Origin: Mycolicibacterium vinylchloridicum
Lineage (GTDB): Bacteria; Actinomycetota; Actinomycetes; Mycobacteriales; Mycobacteriaceae
Direction: 5' to 3'
Assembly: GCF_013404075.1 (NCBI RefSeq)
Contig: NZ_JACBJQ010000035.1
Coordinates: 1 to 59,869, forward strand
Length of the DNA stretch: 59,869 nt
A program made the translations under genes and the position numbers. Below, one piece after another: positions 8,097-16,264 of this stretch. Below the pieces are notes generated by a model. The model saw only the letters and a list, made by a program, of their open reading frames with translations, ran no database searches and was not told the DNA's origin. Within the stretch, counting starts at the first letter, position 1. Each line of letters opens with the position of its first letter.

Positions 8097-8984
8097 GTGA
8101 CGATGGACAGCTCGATCGACTCCGCAGAAGCCACGGCATCGGCCCAACCCGGTGTGCCGTCAGACGCGGCCGCCGCCGTCCTGAGCGGCGCCGTGGAGCA
8201 GGCCCGGCAGGCGATCGTGGAGTTCAGCGGCGACACCGTCGGCGAGTACCTCGGCGTCAGCTTCGAGGACGAGAGCGCGGCAACCCACCGATTCCTGGCG
8301 AAGATGACCGGTTATCAGGGCTGGCAGTGGGCGGTGGTTGTGGCGGCCTGCCCGGGCGCGGACCACGCGACGGTCAGCGAAGTGGTTCTGGTGCCCGGTC
8401 CGACGGCCCTGCTGGCCCCGGCCTGGGTGCCGTGGGAAGAGCGCGTCAAGCCTGGCGACTTGAGCCCCGGCGACCTGCTCGCGCCGGTGAAGGACGATCC
8501 GCGGCTGGTCCCGGGGTACACCGGCACCGGTGATCCGGCGATCGACGATGTCGCTTATGAGGTCGGCTTCGGCCGCCGCCAGGTGCTCAGCGCCTTGGGC
8601 CGCGACGATGCCGCGCAGCGCTGGCACGACGGGGATCACGGTCCCGGGGCGCCGATGGCCCGCGGGACCAAGCGGGTGTGCCGCGACTGCGGATTCATGG
8701 TTCCGCTGTCCGGTGCGCTCGGAGTCATGTTCGGGGTGTGCTGCAACGAGATGTCGGCCGACGCCCACGTCGTCGATTTCGAGTACGGCTGCGGCGCGCA
8801 TTCGGATACTCCGGCGCCGCCCGGTAGCGGGTCGCCGATGTACGACCCATACGACGACGGGGTGCTCGAGGTCGTCGAGATCCCGACGGTCGAGCCGCCG
8901 GCCATTGCCGAGGCGCCCGAACCTGCCGAAGCGGACGAGGCTCCCGAATTGGCCGAAAACTCCGAAACGGCCGAGCAGACTTAA
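8097..8984 (+). CDS. DUF3027 protein (Rv0877-like)
   Basis: A conserved actinobacterial protein of unknown function, 295 residues. The DUF3027 core (about residues 50-230) contains a zinc-ribbon-like set of cysteines: CRDCGFMVP, then GVCCNEMSADAHVVDFEYGCGAH. The last 60 residues are acidic and low in complexity (repeats of APEPAEADEAPELAE). The start is GTGACG, immediately followed by ATG at 8103; both are usable. It is divergent from the MFS gene with 81 bp between starts and convergent with the SRPBCC gene (4-bp overlap). The acidic tail suggests a partner-binding role (inference). Confidence 0.8.
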   Translation: MTMDSSIDSAEATASAQPGVPSDAAAAVLSGAVEQARQAIVEFSGDTVGEYLGVSFEDESAATHRFLAKMTGYQGWQWAVVVAACPGADHATVSEVVLVPGPTALLAPAWVPWEERVKPGDLSPGDLLAPVKDDPRLVPGYTGTGDPAIDDVAYEVGFGRRQVLSALGRDDAAQRWHDGDHGPGAPMARGTKRVCRDCGFMVPLSGALGVMFGVCCNEMSADAHVVDFEYGCGAHSDTPAPPGSGSPMYDPYDDGVLEVVEIPTVEPPAIAEAPEPAEADEAPELAENSETAEQT

Positions 8985-9436
8985 CTTTCCGCGGCGGCCT
9001 TGATGCGCGCCAGTGATGTGTTCATGCCGTCGACGAGTTCCTTCTCGAAGTTCGGTACCCCACCCATCACCGCATTGACCGTCATCGTCGAGACGGCCTT
9101 GACGCCGTTCTCGGCGTGCCGGGTCTCGACGACGCGGGTGCCGGTGGCGGTGGCCTCGAGCTCATAGCACCAGACGGTGTTGTTGGCGTTGACGCGGAAG
9201 GCCAGCTTGCGCTCGGGGATCAGTTCGGTGATCGTCGACGTCGTCGGCCAGAACAGGTTGTTGCGCCGGTTCAGGTTGACGGTGCGAGTACCCGGCTTCA
9301 CCTCACCGAGCGGTTTCATCATCCGGCACTGCGGGCTCCATTTGGGCATGTTGCCCAGGTCCGAGATGAGCGACCACACCCGGCTCACCGGAGCGTTGAT
9401 GTCGATCTCGGCTTGTAACAGCGGCGCTGCCATCAC
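8981..9436 (-). CDS. SRPBCC (START/polyketide-cyclase-like) family protein
   Basis: A single-domain helix-grip protein of 151 residues. It opens with the family signature: a beta-strand (EIDINAPVSRVWSLISDL), then NMPKWSPQCRMM. It ends with the long amphipathic helix PNFEKELVDGMNTSLARIKAAAES. Such proteins bind hydrophobic ligands; no catalytic residues can be assigned and the ligand is unknown. The GTG start is followed by ATG, and the start overlaps the stop of the DUF2530 gene (GTGA), so it is the second gene of a two-gene unit. Confidence 0.8.
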   Translation of the reverse strand: MMAAPLLQAEIDINAPVSRVWSLISDLGNMPKWSPQCRMMKPLGEVKPGTRTVNLNRRNNLFWPTTSTITELIPERKLAFRVNANNTVWCYELEATATGTRVVETRHAENGVKAVSTMTVNAVMGGVPNFEKELVDGMNTSLARIKAAAES

Positions 9437-9723
9437 TTCTCCTCGGTTGTTCCGCGTTCATTTCGGCTCGGCTCGAGACCGGTCTGCGCGCCTCGCGCAC
9501 CGCGTCGGGCCGCGGTGCGTTGCCACAGGAATATCGACGTGCCGACCACACCGGTGCCCAGCCCGGCGATCGCGATCGGGCGCCAGGACTCGCACGCGCC
9601 GATCGTGAACGCAGCGATGGTGGCCAGCAACCACAGCACGGCCCCGGCGACGATCACCGGCCACGGATCCAGCAGGGCCGCGGGCAGCGCCGGCGGCTCG
9701 GGTTCGGGCTGATCGGAAGGCAT
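9433..9723 (-). CDS. DUF2530 two-helix membrane protein (Rv0879c-like)
   Basis: A 96-residue protein with a proline-rich cytosolic N-terminus (MPSDQPEPEPPALP), two transmembrane helices (about VIVAGAVLWLLATIAAFTIGA and PIAIAGLGTGVVGTSIFLWQ) and a basic tail. This is the DUF2530 architecture; the function is unknown. I chose the ATG at 9723. A longer version from 9774 would add 17 atypical residues. It is upstream of and overlapping the SRPBCC gene, and divergent from the MarR regulator by about 100 bp, a region that must carry both promoters. Confidence 0.75.
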   Translation of the reverse strand: MPSDQPEPEPPALPAALLDPWPVIVAGAVLWLLATIAAFTIGACESWRPIAIAGLGTGVVGTSIFLWQRTAARRGARGAQTGLEPSRNERGTTEEK

Positions 9724-9825
9724 TGTCGTCCAAGGTAACCGATCGAGGTGGCGCCCCGCTCCGCAGTTCGACACTTGTCCGGTTCATCGTTGGTCAGGTG
9801 ATGTGGTGTCGTAGTGTTTGCGATT

Positions 9826-10257
9826 GTGTTGGACGGTGACCTGCGGCTGGCCAGCGACTTGTCGCTGGCCGTCATGCGGCTGGCACGCCAGCTGCGTTTT
9901 CGCCGGTCCGAATCACCGGTCACCCTTTCGCAGTTGTCCGCCCTGGCCACCCTGGCCAAAGACGGCGCCATGACGCCAGGCGCACTGGCGGTCAAGGAAC
10001 GGGTCCGCCCGCCGTCGATGACCCGGGTGATCGCCTCGCTCGTCGAACTCGGCTTGGTGGTGCGCACATCGCATCCTGCCGACGGACGCCAGGTCCTGGT
10101 CGAGGTGTCGGAGTCCGGCGCCGGGCTGGTCGACAGTGAGCGCCAGGCCAGCCAGGAGTGGCTGCGTGGCAGGCTTGCGACATTGGACAGCGAGGACCGC
10201 GACGTCTTGCTGCGGGCAGCCGACCTGATGACCATGCTCGTCGACGAAGACGCGTGA
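9826..10257 (+). CDS. MarR-family transcriptional regulator (Rv0880-like)
   Basis: A 143-residue winged-helix dimer closely similar to M. tuberculosis Rv0880: ASDLSLAVMRLARQLRFR dimerisation helix, recognition region PGALAVKERVRPPSMTRVIASLVELGLV, and a wing with the DGR motif (HPADGRQVLV). I chose the GTG at 9826 because it matches the Rv0880 N-terminus; TAGTGT lies 8 nt upstream, so the mRNA may be leaderless. The stop codon overlaps the GTG of the methyltransferase gene (GTGA). The ligand is unknown. Confidence 0.88.
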   Translation: MLDGDLRLASDLSLAVMRLARQLRFRRSESPVTLSQLSALATLAKDGAMTPGALAVKERVRPPSMTRVIASLVELGLVVRTSHPADGRQVLVEVSESGAGLVDSERQASQEWLRGRLATLDSEDRDVLLRAADLMTMLVDEDA

Positions 10258-11081
10258 GCGGCAAGGCTTTCGGGGCGTTCGAAGTAGTCGACATCACTGA
10301 CCCCGGTGATCCCCGCGTCGATGACTTCCGCGACCTCAACAGTGTCGACCGCAGACCGGACCTGCCCAGCGGCAAGGGCCTGGTGATCGCCGAGGGCGTG
10401 CTGGTGGTCCAGCGCATGATCGCCTCGCGCTTCACCCCGCACGCCTTTCTGGGCACCGATCGTCGCCTCGGTGAATTGAGCGGCGATCTCGCCGGCGTGC
10501 CGGCGCCGTTCTATCGCGCCTCGGCCGAGGTGATGGCCGATGTGGTCGGCTTCCATCTCAATCGCGGTGTCCTCGGCGCCGCGCGGCGACCTCCCGAGCT
10601 GGCGCCGGCCGACGTGCTCGGCGGCGCGCGCACGGTCGCCGTCCTGGAAGGCGTCAACGATCACGAGAACCTCGGGTCGATCTTCCGCAACGCCGCCGGG
10701 CTCGGCGTCGATGCCGTCATCTTCGGCACCGGCTGCGCCGATCCGCTCTATCGGCGCGCAGTGCGGGTCTCGATGGGGCATGCGCTGCTGGTGCCGTTCG
10801 CCCGTGCGCAGCGGTGGCCTGCCGACCTCGGCGAGCTGCGCACGCGTGGATTCCGGCTGCTCGCGATGACTCCAGACCCGGCGGCGCAGACGCTGGCCGG
10901 GGCGATGTCCGGTCTGGCGGGTGACAAGGTCGCAGTGCTGGTCGGTGCCGAGGGGCCCGGGCTGACCGAGACGGCGATGCGGGCCAGCGACATCCGGGTC
11001 CGGATCCCGATGTCGCGGGGTACCGATTCGCTCAATGTCGCCACCGCCGCGGCGCTGGCGTTCTACGAGCGGGCACGGTGA
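10254..11081 (+). CDS. SpoU/TrmH-family RNA 2'-O-methyltransferase (Rv0881-like)
   Basis: Predicted to methylate the 2'-hydroxyl of a ribose in rRNA or tRNA using SAM. It has 275 residues: an N-terminal RNA-binding substrate domain and a C-terminal SPOUT knot. Visible motifs are NDHENLGSIFRNAAGLG (motif 1), LVGAEGPGLTE (motif 2) and IPMSRGTDSLNVATAAALAFYE (motif 3). The motif-1 Asn-Arg pair and the motif-3 SLNVA are intact. It is coupled to the upstream MarR gene by a GTGA overlap, so a regulator and an RNA modification enzyme share an mRNA. The exact RNA target cannot be read. Confidence 0.88.
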   Translation: MSGKAFGAFEVVDITDPGDPRVDDFRDLNSVDRRPDLPSGKGLVIAEGVLVVQRMIASRFTPHAFLGTDRRLGELSGDLAGVPAPFYRASAEVMADVVGFHLNRGVLGAARRPPELAPADVLGGARTVAVLEGVNDHENLGSIFRNAAGLGVDAVIFGTGCADPLYRRAVRVSMGHALLVPFARAQRWPADLGELRTRGFRLLAMTPDPAAQTLAGAMSGLAGDKVAVLVGAEGPGLTETAMRASDIRVRIPMSRGTDSLNVATAAALAFYERAR

Positions 11082-11089
11082 TTAGGGTT

Positions 11090-11116
11090 CGGAGGGCAGG
11101 AGCGAAGCGACCCGGG
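11090..11116. repeat. 27-nt dispersed repeat, copy 1
   Basis: A 27-base sequence (core GGGCAGGAGCGAAGCGACCC) that recurs in inverted orientation, without mismatch, at 45380-45406. Here it is the untranslated leader of the DUF2537 gene, ending 14 nt before its start. It looks like a dispersed intergenic repeat. Confidence 0.7.
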
Positions 11117-11130
11117 AAAGGGGTGAGCCC

Positions 11131-11403
11131 ATGAGCGAGGAGTCGACGCCGTGGGGGACCGGCCTGACCGTGGCGGCATTCGTCGCGGCGGTCACCGGCA
11201 CCGCGATCGTGGTGCTGAGCATCGGCATGATCCGGGTGCATCCGCTGGTTGCGATCGTGCTCAATCTGATCGCGGTCGGCGGGCTGGCGCCCACGCTGTG
11301 GGGGTGGCGGCGCATCCCGGTACGACGGTGGTTCGTTCTCGGCGCCGGAATCGGAGTCGCCGCCGGGTGGGTGACGCTGCTGGCGTTGACCGCCGCGCGG
11401 TAG
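11131..11403 (+). CDS. DUF2537 membrane protein (Rv0882-like)
   Basis: A 90-residue integral membrane protein with three predicted helices (GLTVAAFVAAVTGTAIVVLS, PLVAIVLNLIAVGGLAPTLWG, WFVLGAGIGVAAGWVTLLALTA) joined by a short basic loop (RRIPVRRW). It matches DUF2537, a mycobacterial family of unknown function. The start follows AAAGGGG by about 8 nt. The leader contains the dispersed repeat. The gene lies directly before the convergent sepH, with 3 bp between stops, the same neighbourhood as Rv0882-Rv0883c. Confidence 0.8.
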   Translation: MSEESTPWGTGLTVAAFVAAVTGTAIVVLSIGMIRVHPLVAIVLNLIAVGGLAPTLWGWRRIPVRRWFVLGAGIGVAAGWVTLLALTAAR

Positions 11404-11406
11404 GGC

Positions 11407-12198
11407 TCAGCGCTCGCCGCTGGAACGCACGCCCAGCAGGACGTCCTCCCAGCCGGGCACTGCGGGCTTGGCCTTGGCGCGCCGGGCCCGGGGTGCCGGC
11501 GCCGGCGCAGCAGGCGCGGGGGCAGGCGTCTCCTCGACCGGAGCCTGAGCCGGAGCGGGTTGCTCCTCGAGTTCGAGTTGCGCGACGGGAGCGACGGGCC
11601 GCAGCACCGGGCGTTCGAATGCCGGGTCGATCAGCTCGCTGGCGGCGTCGTCGAGGGCGGCGACCGTGCCGCCGTGGGCCCCCGGGCTGAAGCGGAAATG
11701 CGCGACGTTGTCGGAGAGTCCGGCCTGCCAGGCCATCTGCACGACCCAGCGGCCGTCTTCACCGCGCCAGGCATCCCATTCGGTCGCCTCGGGGCTGAGG
11801 CCGCGCGCGACGAGGGCGGTGGTGATGGTCTCCTGCAGGGTCGTCACGGCCGGCCCGTCGGCGAGCACCGGATGAGCGGCCGACGCCAGCTCGGCCGCCC
11901 GCGCGCGCTCCAGCAGTACGGGGTGGGCGAAGCGCTCGACCTTGCTGACGTCCATGCCGGATGATGCGGCAACTTGTTCGACGGATGCACCCGCACGGAT
12001 GCGCGCTTGAATATCCCTGGGTCGCAACACGCCTTTGACCTCTTTGTCCCTCAGAGTCTGGCCCAGCGACCGGTCGCCGCGGACGGCGGCGCGCAGTCGG
12101 TCGTCGACCTGCAGGGTGAACTTGTCGGCCGGGTCGGGACCTTCACAGATGATGTGCCTGCCGTCGACATCGAGTCCGATCACCCTGAGTTCTCGCAT
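11407..12198 (-). CDS. sepH: Septation protein SepH
   Basis: An actinobacterial cell-division protein that binds FtsZ and promotes filament assembly. The 263 residues show the N-terminal DUF3071 domain (about 1-165), including the helix-turn-helix segment SVEQVAASSGMDVSKVERFAHPVLLERARA that is needed for FtsZ activity in characterised SepH proteins. A disordered Pro/Ala/Glu linker (about 200-240) and the conserved C-terminal basic tail plus GWEDVLLGVRSSGER follow. A very strong Shine-Dalgarno (AGGAGG, 5 nt before ATG) predicts high expression. It corresponds to Rv0883c and is next to serC as expected. Confidence 0.92.
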   Translation of the reverse strand: MRELRVIGLDVDGRHIICEGPDPADKFTLQVDDRLRAAVRGDRSLGQTLRDKEVKGVLRPRDIQARIRAGASVEQVAASSGMDVSKVERFAHPVLLERARAAELASAAHPVLADGPAVTTLQETITTALVARGLSPEATEWDAWRGEDGRWVVQMAWQAGLSDNVAHFRFSPGAHGGTVAALDDAASELIDPAFERPVLRPVAPVAQLELEEQPAPAQAPVEETPAPAPAAPAPAPRARRAKAKPAVPGWEDVLLGVRSSGER

Positions 12199-12270
12199 GT
12201 CGACCTCCTTCTACGTCGGCGAATGTAACCCGGGCGTCGCAATGTAACGGTCAGGACACGCCGGGTGTGA

Positions 12271-13386
12271 CTAGAGGTGTTCGACGACCCAGTCCACGCA
12301 CTGGGTGAGCGCCGAGACGTCATCGGGCTCGACCGCCGGGAACATCGCGATGCGCAACTGGTTGCGGCCCAGCTTGCGGTAGGGCTCGGTGTCGACGATC
12401 CCGTTGGCCCGCAGCACCTTGGCCACCGCCGCCGCATCCACGTCGTCGCTGAAATCCACGGTCCCGACGACCTGCGACCGCAGTGCGGGGTCGGTGACGA
12501 ACGGGGTGGCGTACGACGACGCCTCGGCCCACGAGTACAGCCGCTGCGACGAGTCGGCAGTGCGCTTGACCGCCCAATCCAGCCCGCCGTTGCCATTGAG
12601 CCAGTCCACCTGTTCGGCCATCAGCACCAGGGTGCCGATCGCCGGAGTGTTGTAGGTCTGGTTCTTGAGGCTGTTGTCCACCGCGATCGGCAGCGACAGG
12701 AAGTCCGGCACCCACCGGCCACCGGCCGCGATGGCCTCGATGCGGGCCAGCGCCGCGGGGGAGACGACCGCCAGCCAGAGCCCGCCGTCGCTGGCGAAGT
12801 TCTTCTGCGGCGCGAAGTAGTAGGCGTCGACGTCGTTGACGTCGACGGGCAGCCCGCCCGCCCCGGAGGTGGCGTCGATCAGCACCAGGGCGTTTCCGGA
12901 GTCGGCAGGGCGGCACACCGGAACGGCGACGCCGGTCGATGTCTCGTTGTGCGCCCAGGCGATGACGTCGACCGAGGGATCGGACTGCGGTTCGGGGGCG
13001 CTGCCCGCGTCGGCCTTGATGACGATCGGGTCGTCGATGAAGGGGTTGGCCGTCGCGGCCGAGGCGAATTTCGAGGAGAACTCGCCGTAGGTGAGGTGCA
13101 GCGAGCGCTTCTCGATCAGGCCGAACGCGGCGGCGTCCCAGAACGCGGTCGCGCCGCCGTTGCCCAGGATCACCTCGTAGCCGTCGGGCAGCGAGAAGAA
13201 CTCGCGCAGCCCGTCGCGCACCCGTCCGACCAGGTTTTTCACCGGGGCCTGGCGGTGCGAGGTGCCGAACAGTGCGGCTGAGGCCTGCAGGGCCTGCAGC
13301 TGCTCGGGGCGCACCTTCGAGGGGCCGCAGCCGAACCGGCCGTCGGCGGGCTTGAGATCAGCGGGGATCGTGAGCGGTTCAGCCAT
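12271..13386 (-). CDS. serC: Phosphoserine aminotransferase SerC
   Basis: A class V PLP-dependent aminotransferase of serine biosynthesis: 3-phosphohydroxypyruvate plus glutamate gives phosphoserine plus 2-oxoglutarate. At 371 residues it is near the M. tuberculosis enzyme and starts MAEPLTIPADLKPADGRFGCGPSKVRPEQ. The PLP-lysine is in YFAPQKNFASDGG. Met-type starts with TAGGCT 6 nt upstream of ATG indicate a leaderless transcript. It is divergent from the diiron oxygenase gene over a 156-bp region with several repeats. No other serine-pathway gene is in the window. Confidence 0.93.
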   Translation of the reverse strand: MAEPLTIPADLKPADGRFGCGPSKVRPEQLQALQASAALFGTSHRQAPVKNLVGRVRDGLREFFSLPDGYEVILGNGGATAFWDAAAFGLIEKRSLHLTYGEFSSKFASAATANPFIDDPIVIKADAGSAPEPQSDPSVDVIAWAHNETSTGVAVPVCRPADSGNALVLIDATSGAGGLPVDVNDVDAYYFAPQKNFASDGGLWLAVVSPAALARIEAIAAGGRWVPDFLSLPIAVDNSLKNQTYNTPAIGTLVLMAEQVDWLNGNGGLDWAVKRTADSSQRLYSWAEASSYATPFVTDPALRSQVVGTVDFSDDVDAAAVAKVLRANGIVDTEPYRKLGRNQLRIAMFPAVEPDDVSALTQCVDWVVEHL

Positions 13387-13429
13387 GCCTCAAGCCTAGG
13401 AGTCCGCGCGATCGCCCATGAAACAGAGG

Positions 13430-13520
13430 GGTATACCGAGGCGTTCAGCAAACCCGAAAACGGGTATGGACAAGTATGCGATACCCGCGGTACTGTTTGG
13501 ACAACTACCGCCCTAATGTA
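13430..13520. promoter_or_regulatory. Repeat-rich divergent promoter region serC / diiron oxygenase
   Basis: Contains the palindrome GGTATACC (13430-13437), a 7-bp inverted repeat CGGGTAT...ATACCCG (13461-13467 and 13481-13487) and a direct repeat TGGACAASTA (13467-13476 and 13498-13507, 31 bp apart, about three helical turns). TAATGT at 13514-13519 could be the -10 box of the oxygenase gene. No regulator is identified. Confidence 0.45.
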
Positions 13521-13542
13521 AACCCTCTTTGAGGAGACTGTC

Positions 13543-14559
13543 ATGGCGAGAACCAAGATCATCCGGCGCTGGCGTCGCAACATGGACGTCTCTGACGACA
13601 TCGCCTATGTCGAGAAGCTGATGACCCTCTCCGAAGGGTCGGTGCGGCGCAACTTCAACCCCTACACCGATATCGACTGGGACTCGCCGGAGTTCGCCGT
13701 CGTTCCGGGCGACGAGCGCTGGATCCTGCCGGCGACCGACCCGATCGGACAGCATCCCTGGTACCAGTCGCAGCCGAAGGAGCGGCAGATCGAGATCGGC
13801 ATGTGGCGGCAGTCCAACGTCGCCAAGGTCGGACTGCACTTCGAGTCGATCCTCATCCGCGGCTTGATGGAGTACGCCTTCTGGACGCCCAACGGCTCAC
13901 CGGAATACCGCTACTGCCTGCACGAGGCGGTCGAAGAATGCAACCACACCATGATGTTTCAGGAGATGGTGAACCACATCGGCGCCGATGTGCCGGGCAT
14001 GCCGCGGCTGCTGAAGTGGGTCCAGCCGGCGATCCCGCTGGTGGCCGGTCCGCTGCCGATCCCGTTCTGGTTCGGCATCCTCGCCGGCGAGGAGCCCATC
14101 GACCACACGCAGAAGAACGTGCTGCGCGAAGGCAAGACGCTGCACCCGATCATGGAGCGCGTGATGGCCATCCACGTCGCGGAGGAGGCGCGCCACATTT
14201 CGTTTGCCCACGAGTACTTGCGCAAGCGGGTGCCGCACCTGCCGCGGCGTAAACGATTCTGGTTGTCGCTCTACGTACCGGTGGTGATGCGCGTGCTGTG
14301 TTCGGCGATCATCGTGCCGCCGAAGGCGTTCTGGAAGGAATTCGACATTCCCCGCTCGGTCCGTAAGGAGATCTTCTTCGCCTCGCCGCAGTCGCGGCAG
14401 ATGCTGCGCGACATGTTCGGCGACGTCCGGATGTTGTGCCACGACACCGGATTGATGAACCCGCTGGCAAAGCTGATCTGGCGGATCTGCCGGATCGACG
14501 GTGCGCCGAGCCGCTACCGCAGCGAGCCGCAACGCCAGCACGTCGTGAGCGCCGCGTAG
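13543..14559 (+). CDS. AurF/CmlI-type diiron oxygenase (Rv0885-like)
   Basis: A 338-residue ferritin-like non-haem diiron protein. The two metal-binding helix motifs are clear: HEAVEECNHTMMFQEMVN (EExxH) and HVAEEARHISFAHEYLRK (EExRH). The family includes AurF and CmlI, which oxidise aromatic amines to nitro compounds with O2; the mycobacterial substrate is unknown. GAGGAG precedes ATG by 6 nt. The next gene, fprB, starts 19 bp after the stop and encodes a ferredoxin/NADPH reductase fusion, a plausible dedicated electron donor for the diiron site (inference). Confidence 0.88.
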   Translation: MARTKIIRRWRRNMDVSDDIAYVEKLMTLSEGSVRRNFNPYTDIDWDSPEFAVVPGDERWILPATDPIGQHPWYQSQPKERQIEIGMWRQSNVAKVGLHFESILIRGLMEYAFWTPNGSPEYRYCLHEAVEECNHTMMFQEMVNHIGADVPGMPRLLKWVQPAIPLVAGPLPIPFWFGILAGEEPIDHTQKNVLREGKTLHPIMERVMAIHVAEEARHISFAHEYLRKRVPHLPRRKRFWLSLYVPVVMRVLCSAIIVPPKAFWKEFDIPRSVRKEIFFASPQSRQMLRDMFGDVRMLCHDTGLMNPLAKLIWRICRIDGAPSRYRSEPQRQHVVSAA

Positions 14560-14578
14560 ACCCAAGGAACCCACGCCT

Positions 14579-16264
14579 GTGCCCCATGTGATAACCCAGT
14601 CGTGCTGTAGCGACGGGTCCTGCGTCTACGCCTGCCCCGTCAACTGCATCCATCCCAGCCCCGACGAGCCGGGTTTCGCGACCGCCGAGATGCTCTACAT
14701 CGATCCGGTGGCCTGCGTGGACTGTGGCGCCTGCGTCAGCGCATGCCCGGTCGGCGCGATAGCGCCCGACAGCAAGCTGACCGCCACGCAGCTGCCGTTC
14801 ATCGGCCTCAACGCCGCGTTCTATCCGGAGCGGCCCGCGGGGGTGAAGTTGCCGCCGACCTCCCAGCTCGCACCGGTGCTGCCCGCACCCCAGGTGCGAC
14901 GGGGCGGGGGCGATCTCACCGTGGCCGTGGTCGGTTCGGGGCCGGCGGGCATGTATGCCGCCGACGAACTGCTCACCCAGAAGGGTGTGCGGGTCAATGT
15001 CTTCGACAAATTGCCGACCCCGTTCGGTCTGGTGCGGGCCGGCGTCGCGCCCGATCACCAGAACACGAAAGGCGTGACGGGGGTCTTCGCGCGGATCAGT
15101 AAGCGGTCCCGATTCTCGTTCTATCTCAATGTCGAAGTGGGACAGCATATTTCGCATGCCGAACTGCTGCAGCATCACCACGCGGTGTTGTACGCCGTCG
15201 GTGCGCCGAACGATCGCAGGCTCGACATCCCCGGCATGGACCTGCCCGGAACCGGCACCGCCACCGAGACCGTGGCCTGGATCAACGGGCATCCGGACTT
15301 CGCCGGGCTTTCCGTGGACCTCGGCCACGAACGCGTGGTGGTGATCGGCAACGGCAACGTGGCCCTCGACGTCGCGCGGATCCTCACCGCCGACCCGGAC
15401 GACCTGGCTCGCACCGATATCTCCGACACCGCGCTGGGCAGTCTTCGCAACTCGGCAGTGCGCGAGGTCGTCATCGCCGCCCGTCGCGGGCCGATCGATT
15501 CGGCGTTCACGCTGCCCGAGCTCATCGGTCTGACGTCGACGGCCGAGGTCGTCCTCGACGCCGACGACCACGCCCTCGTCCAGCAGGATCTGGCCACCGC
15601 CACCGACCCGCTGACGGTCGGCAAGCTCGAGATCCTCGCCAAGCTGCCGATCGCCTCGCACATCGCCGCGCGACCGCGAATCCGGTTGGCCTACCGGCTG
15701 ACTCCGCACCGGGTGCTCGGGACCGGGCGCGTGAGCGGGATCGAGTTCCACCGCACCGGGACTGATGAGGTGGTGCAACTCGTCACCGGGCTGGTGCTGA
15801 CCTCGATCGGATACCGGGGCGCGCCGATTGCCGGTCTGCCGTTCGACGAGGCCGCCGCCGTCGTGCCCAACGAGCACGGCCGAGTCGTCGACCCCGCCAC
15901 CGGCCGGCCGGTTCCCGGCGCGTACGTCGCGGGCTGGATCAAGCGCGGCCCCACGGGCTTCATCGGCACCAACAAATCGTGTGCCATGCAGACCGTGTCC
16001 AACCTGGTCGACGACTTCAACGCGGGTCTGCTCACCGATCCCACCGCGCGACCGACGATGCTGGACAAGCTGATTCGCGCCCGTCAACCGAACGTGGTCG
16101 ACGGGGCCGGCTGGCGTGCGATCGACGCCGCCGAGACCGCCCGGGGCGAAGCCGAGGGCCGGCCGCGGGTGAAGTTCACGACCGTGGCTGACATGGTCGC
16201 CGCGGCCGCCGCCGCTCCGGAACGCCCGGTGGTCAGCCGCCTGCTGGCCGGACTTCTGCGCTAA
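14579..16264 (+). CDS. fprB: Ferredoxin - NADPH:ferredoxin reductase fusion FprB
   Basis: An electron-transfer flavoprotein that passes electrons from NADPH to iron-sulfur centres. Residues 1-65 are a bacterial ferredoxin domain with two cysteine clusters (CSDGSCVYACPVNCIHP and CVDCGACVSACPVGAIAPD). Residues about 110-550 are an adrenodoxin-reductase-like FAD/NADP domain with the FAD motif VVGSGPAGMYAADELL, the NADP motif VIGNGNVALDVARIL, and the C-terminal GWIKRGPTGFIGTNKSCAMQT. At 561 residues it matches FprB. The start is GTG. It is downstream of the diiron oxygenase, and its stop overlaps the convergent HAD gene by 4 bp. Confidence 0.93.
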   Translation: MPHVITQSCCSDGSCVYACPVNCIHPSPDEPGFATAEMLYIDPVACVDCGACVSACPVGAIAPDSKLTATQLPFIGLNAAFYPERPAGVKLPPTSQLAPVLPAPQVRRGGGDLTVAVVGSGPAGMYAADELLTQKGVRVNVFDKLPTPFGLVRAGVAPDHQNTKGVTGVFARISKRSRFSFYLNVEVGQHISHAELLQHHHAVLYAVGAPNDRRLDIPGMDLPGTGTATETVAWINGHPDFAGLSVDLGHERVVVIGNGNVALDVARILTADPDDLARTDISDTALGSLRNSAVREVVIAARRGPIDSAFTLPELIGLTSTAEVVLDADDHALVQQDLATATDPLTVGKLEILAKLPIASHIAARPRIRLAYRLTPHRVLGTGRVSGIEFHRTGTDEVVQLVTGLVLTSIGYRGAPIAGLPFDEAAAVVPNEHGRVVDPATGRPVPGAYVAGWIKRGPTGFIGTNKSCAMQTVSNLVDDFNAGLLTDPTARPTMLDKLIRARQPNVVDGAGWRAIDAAETARGEAEGRPRVKFTTVADMVAAAAAAPERPVVSRLLAGLLR

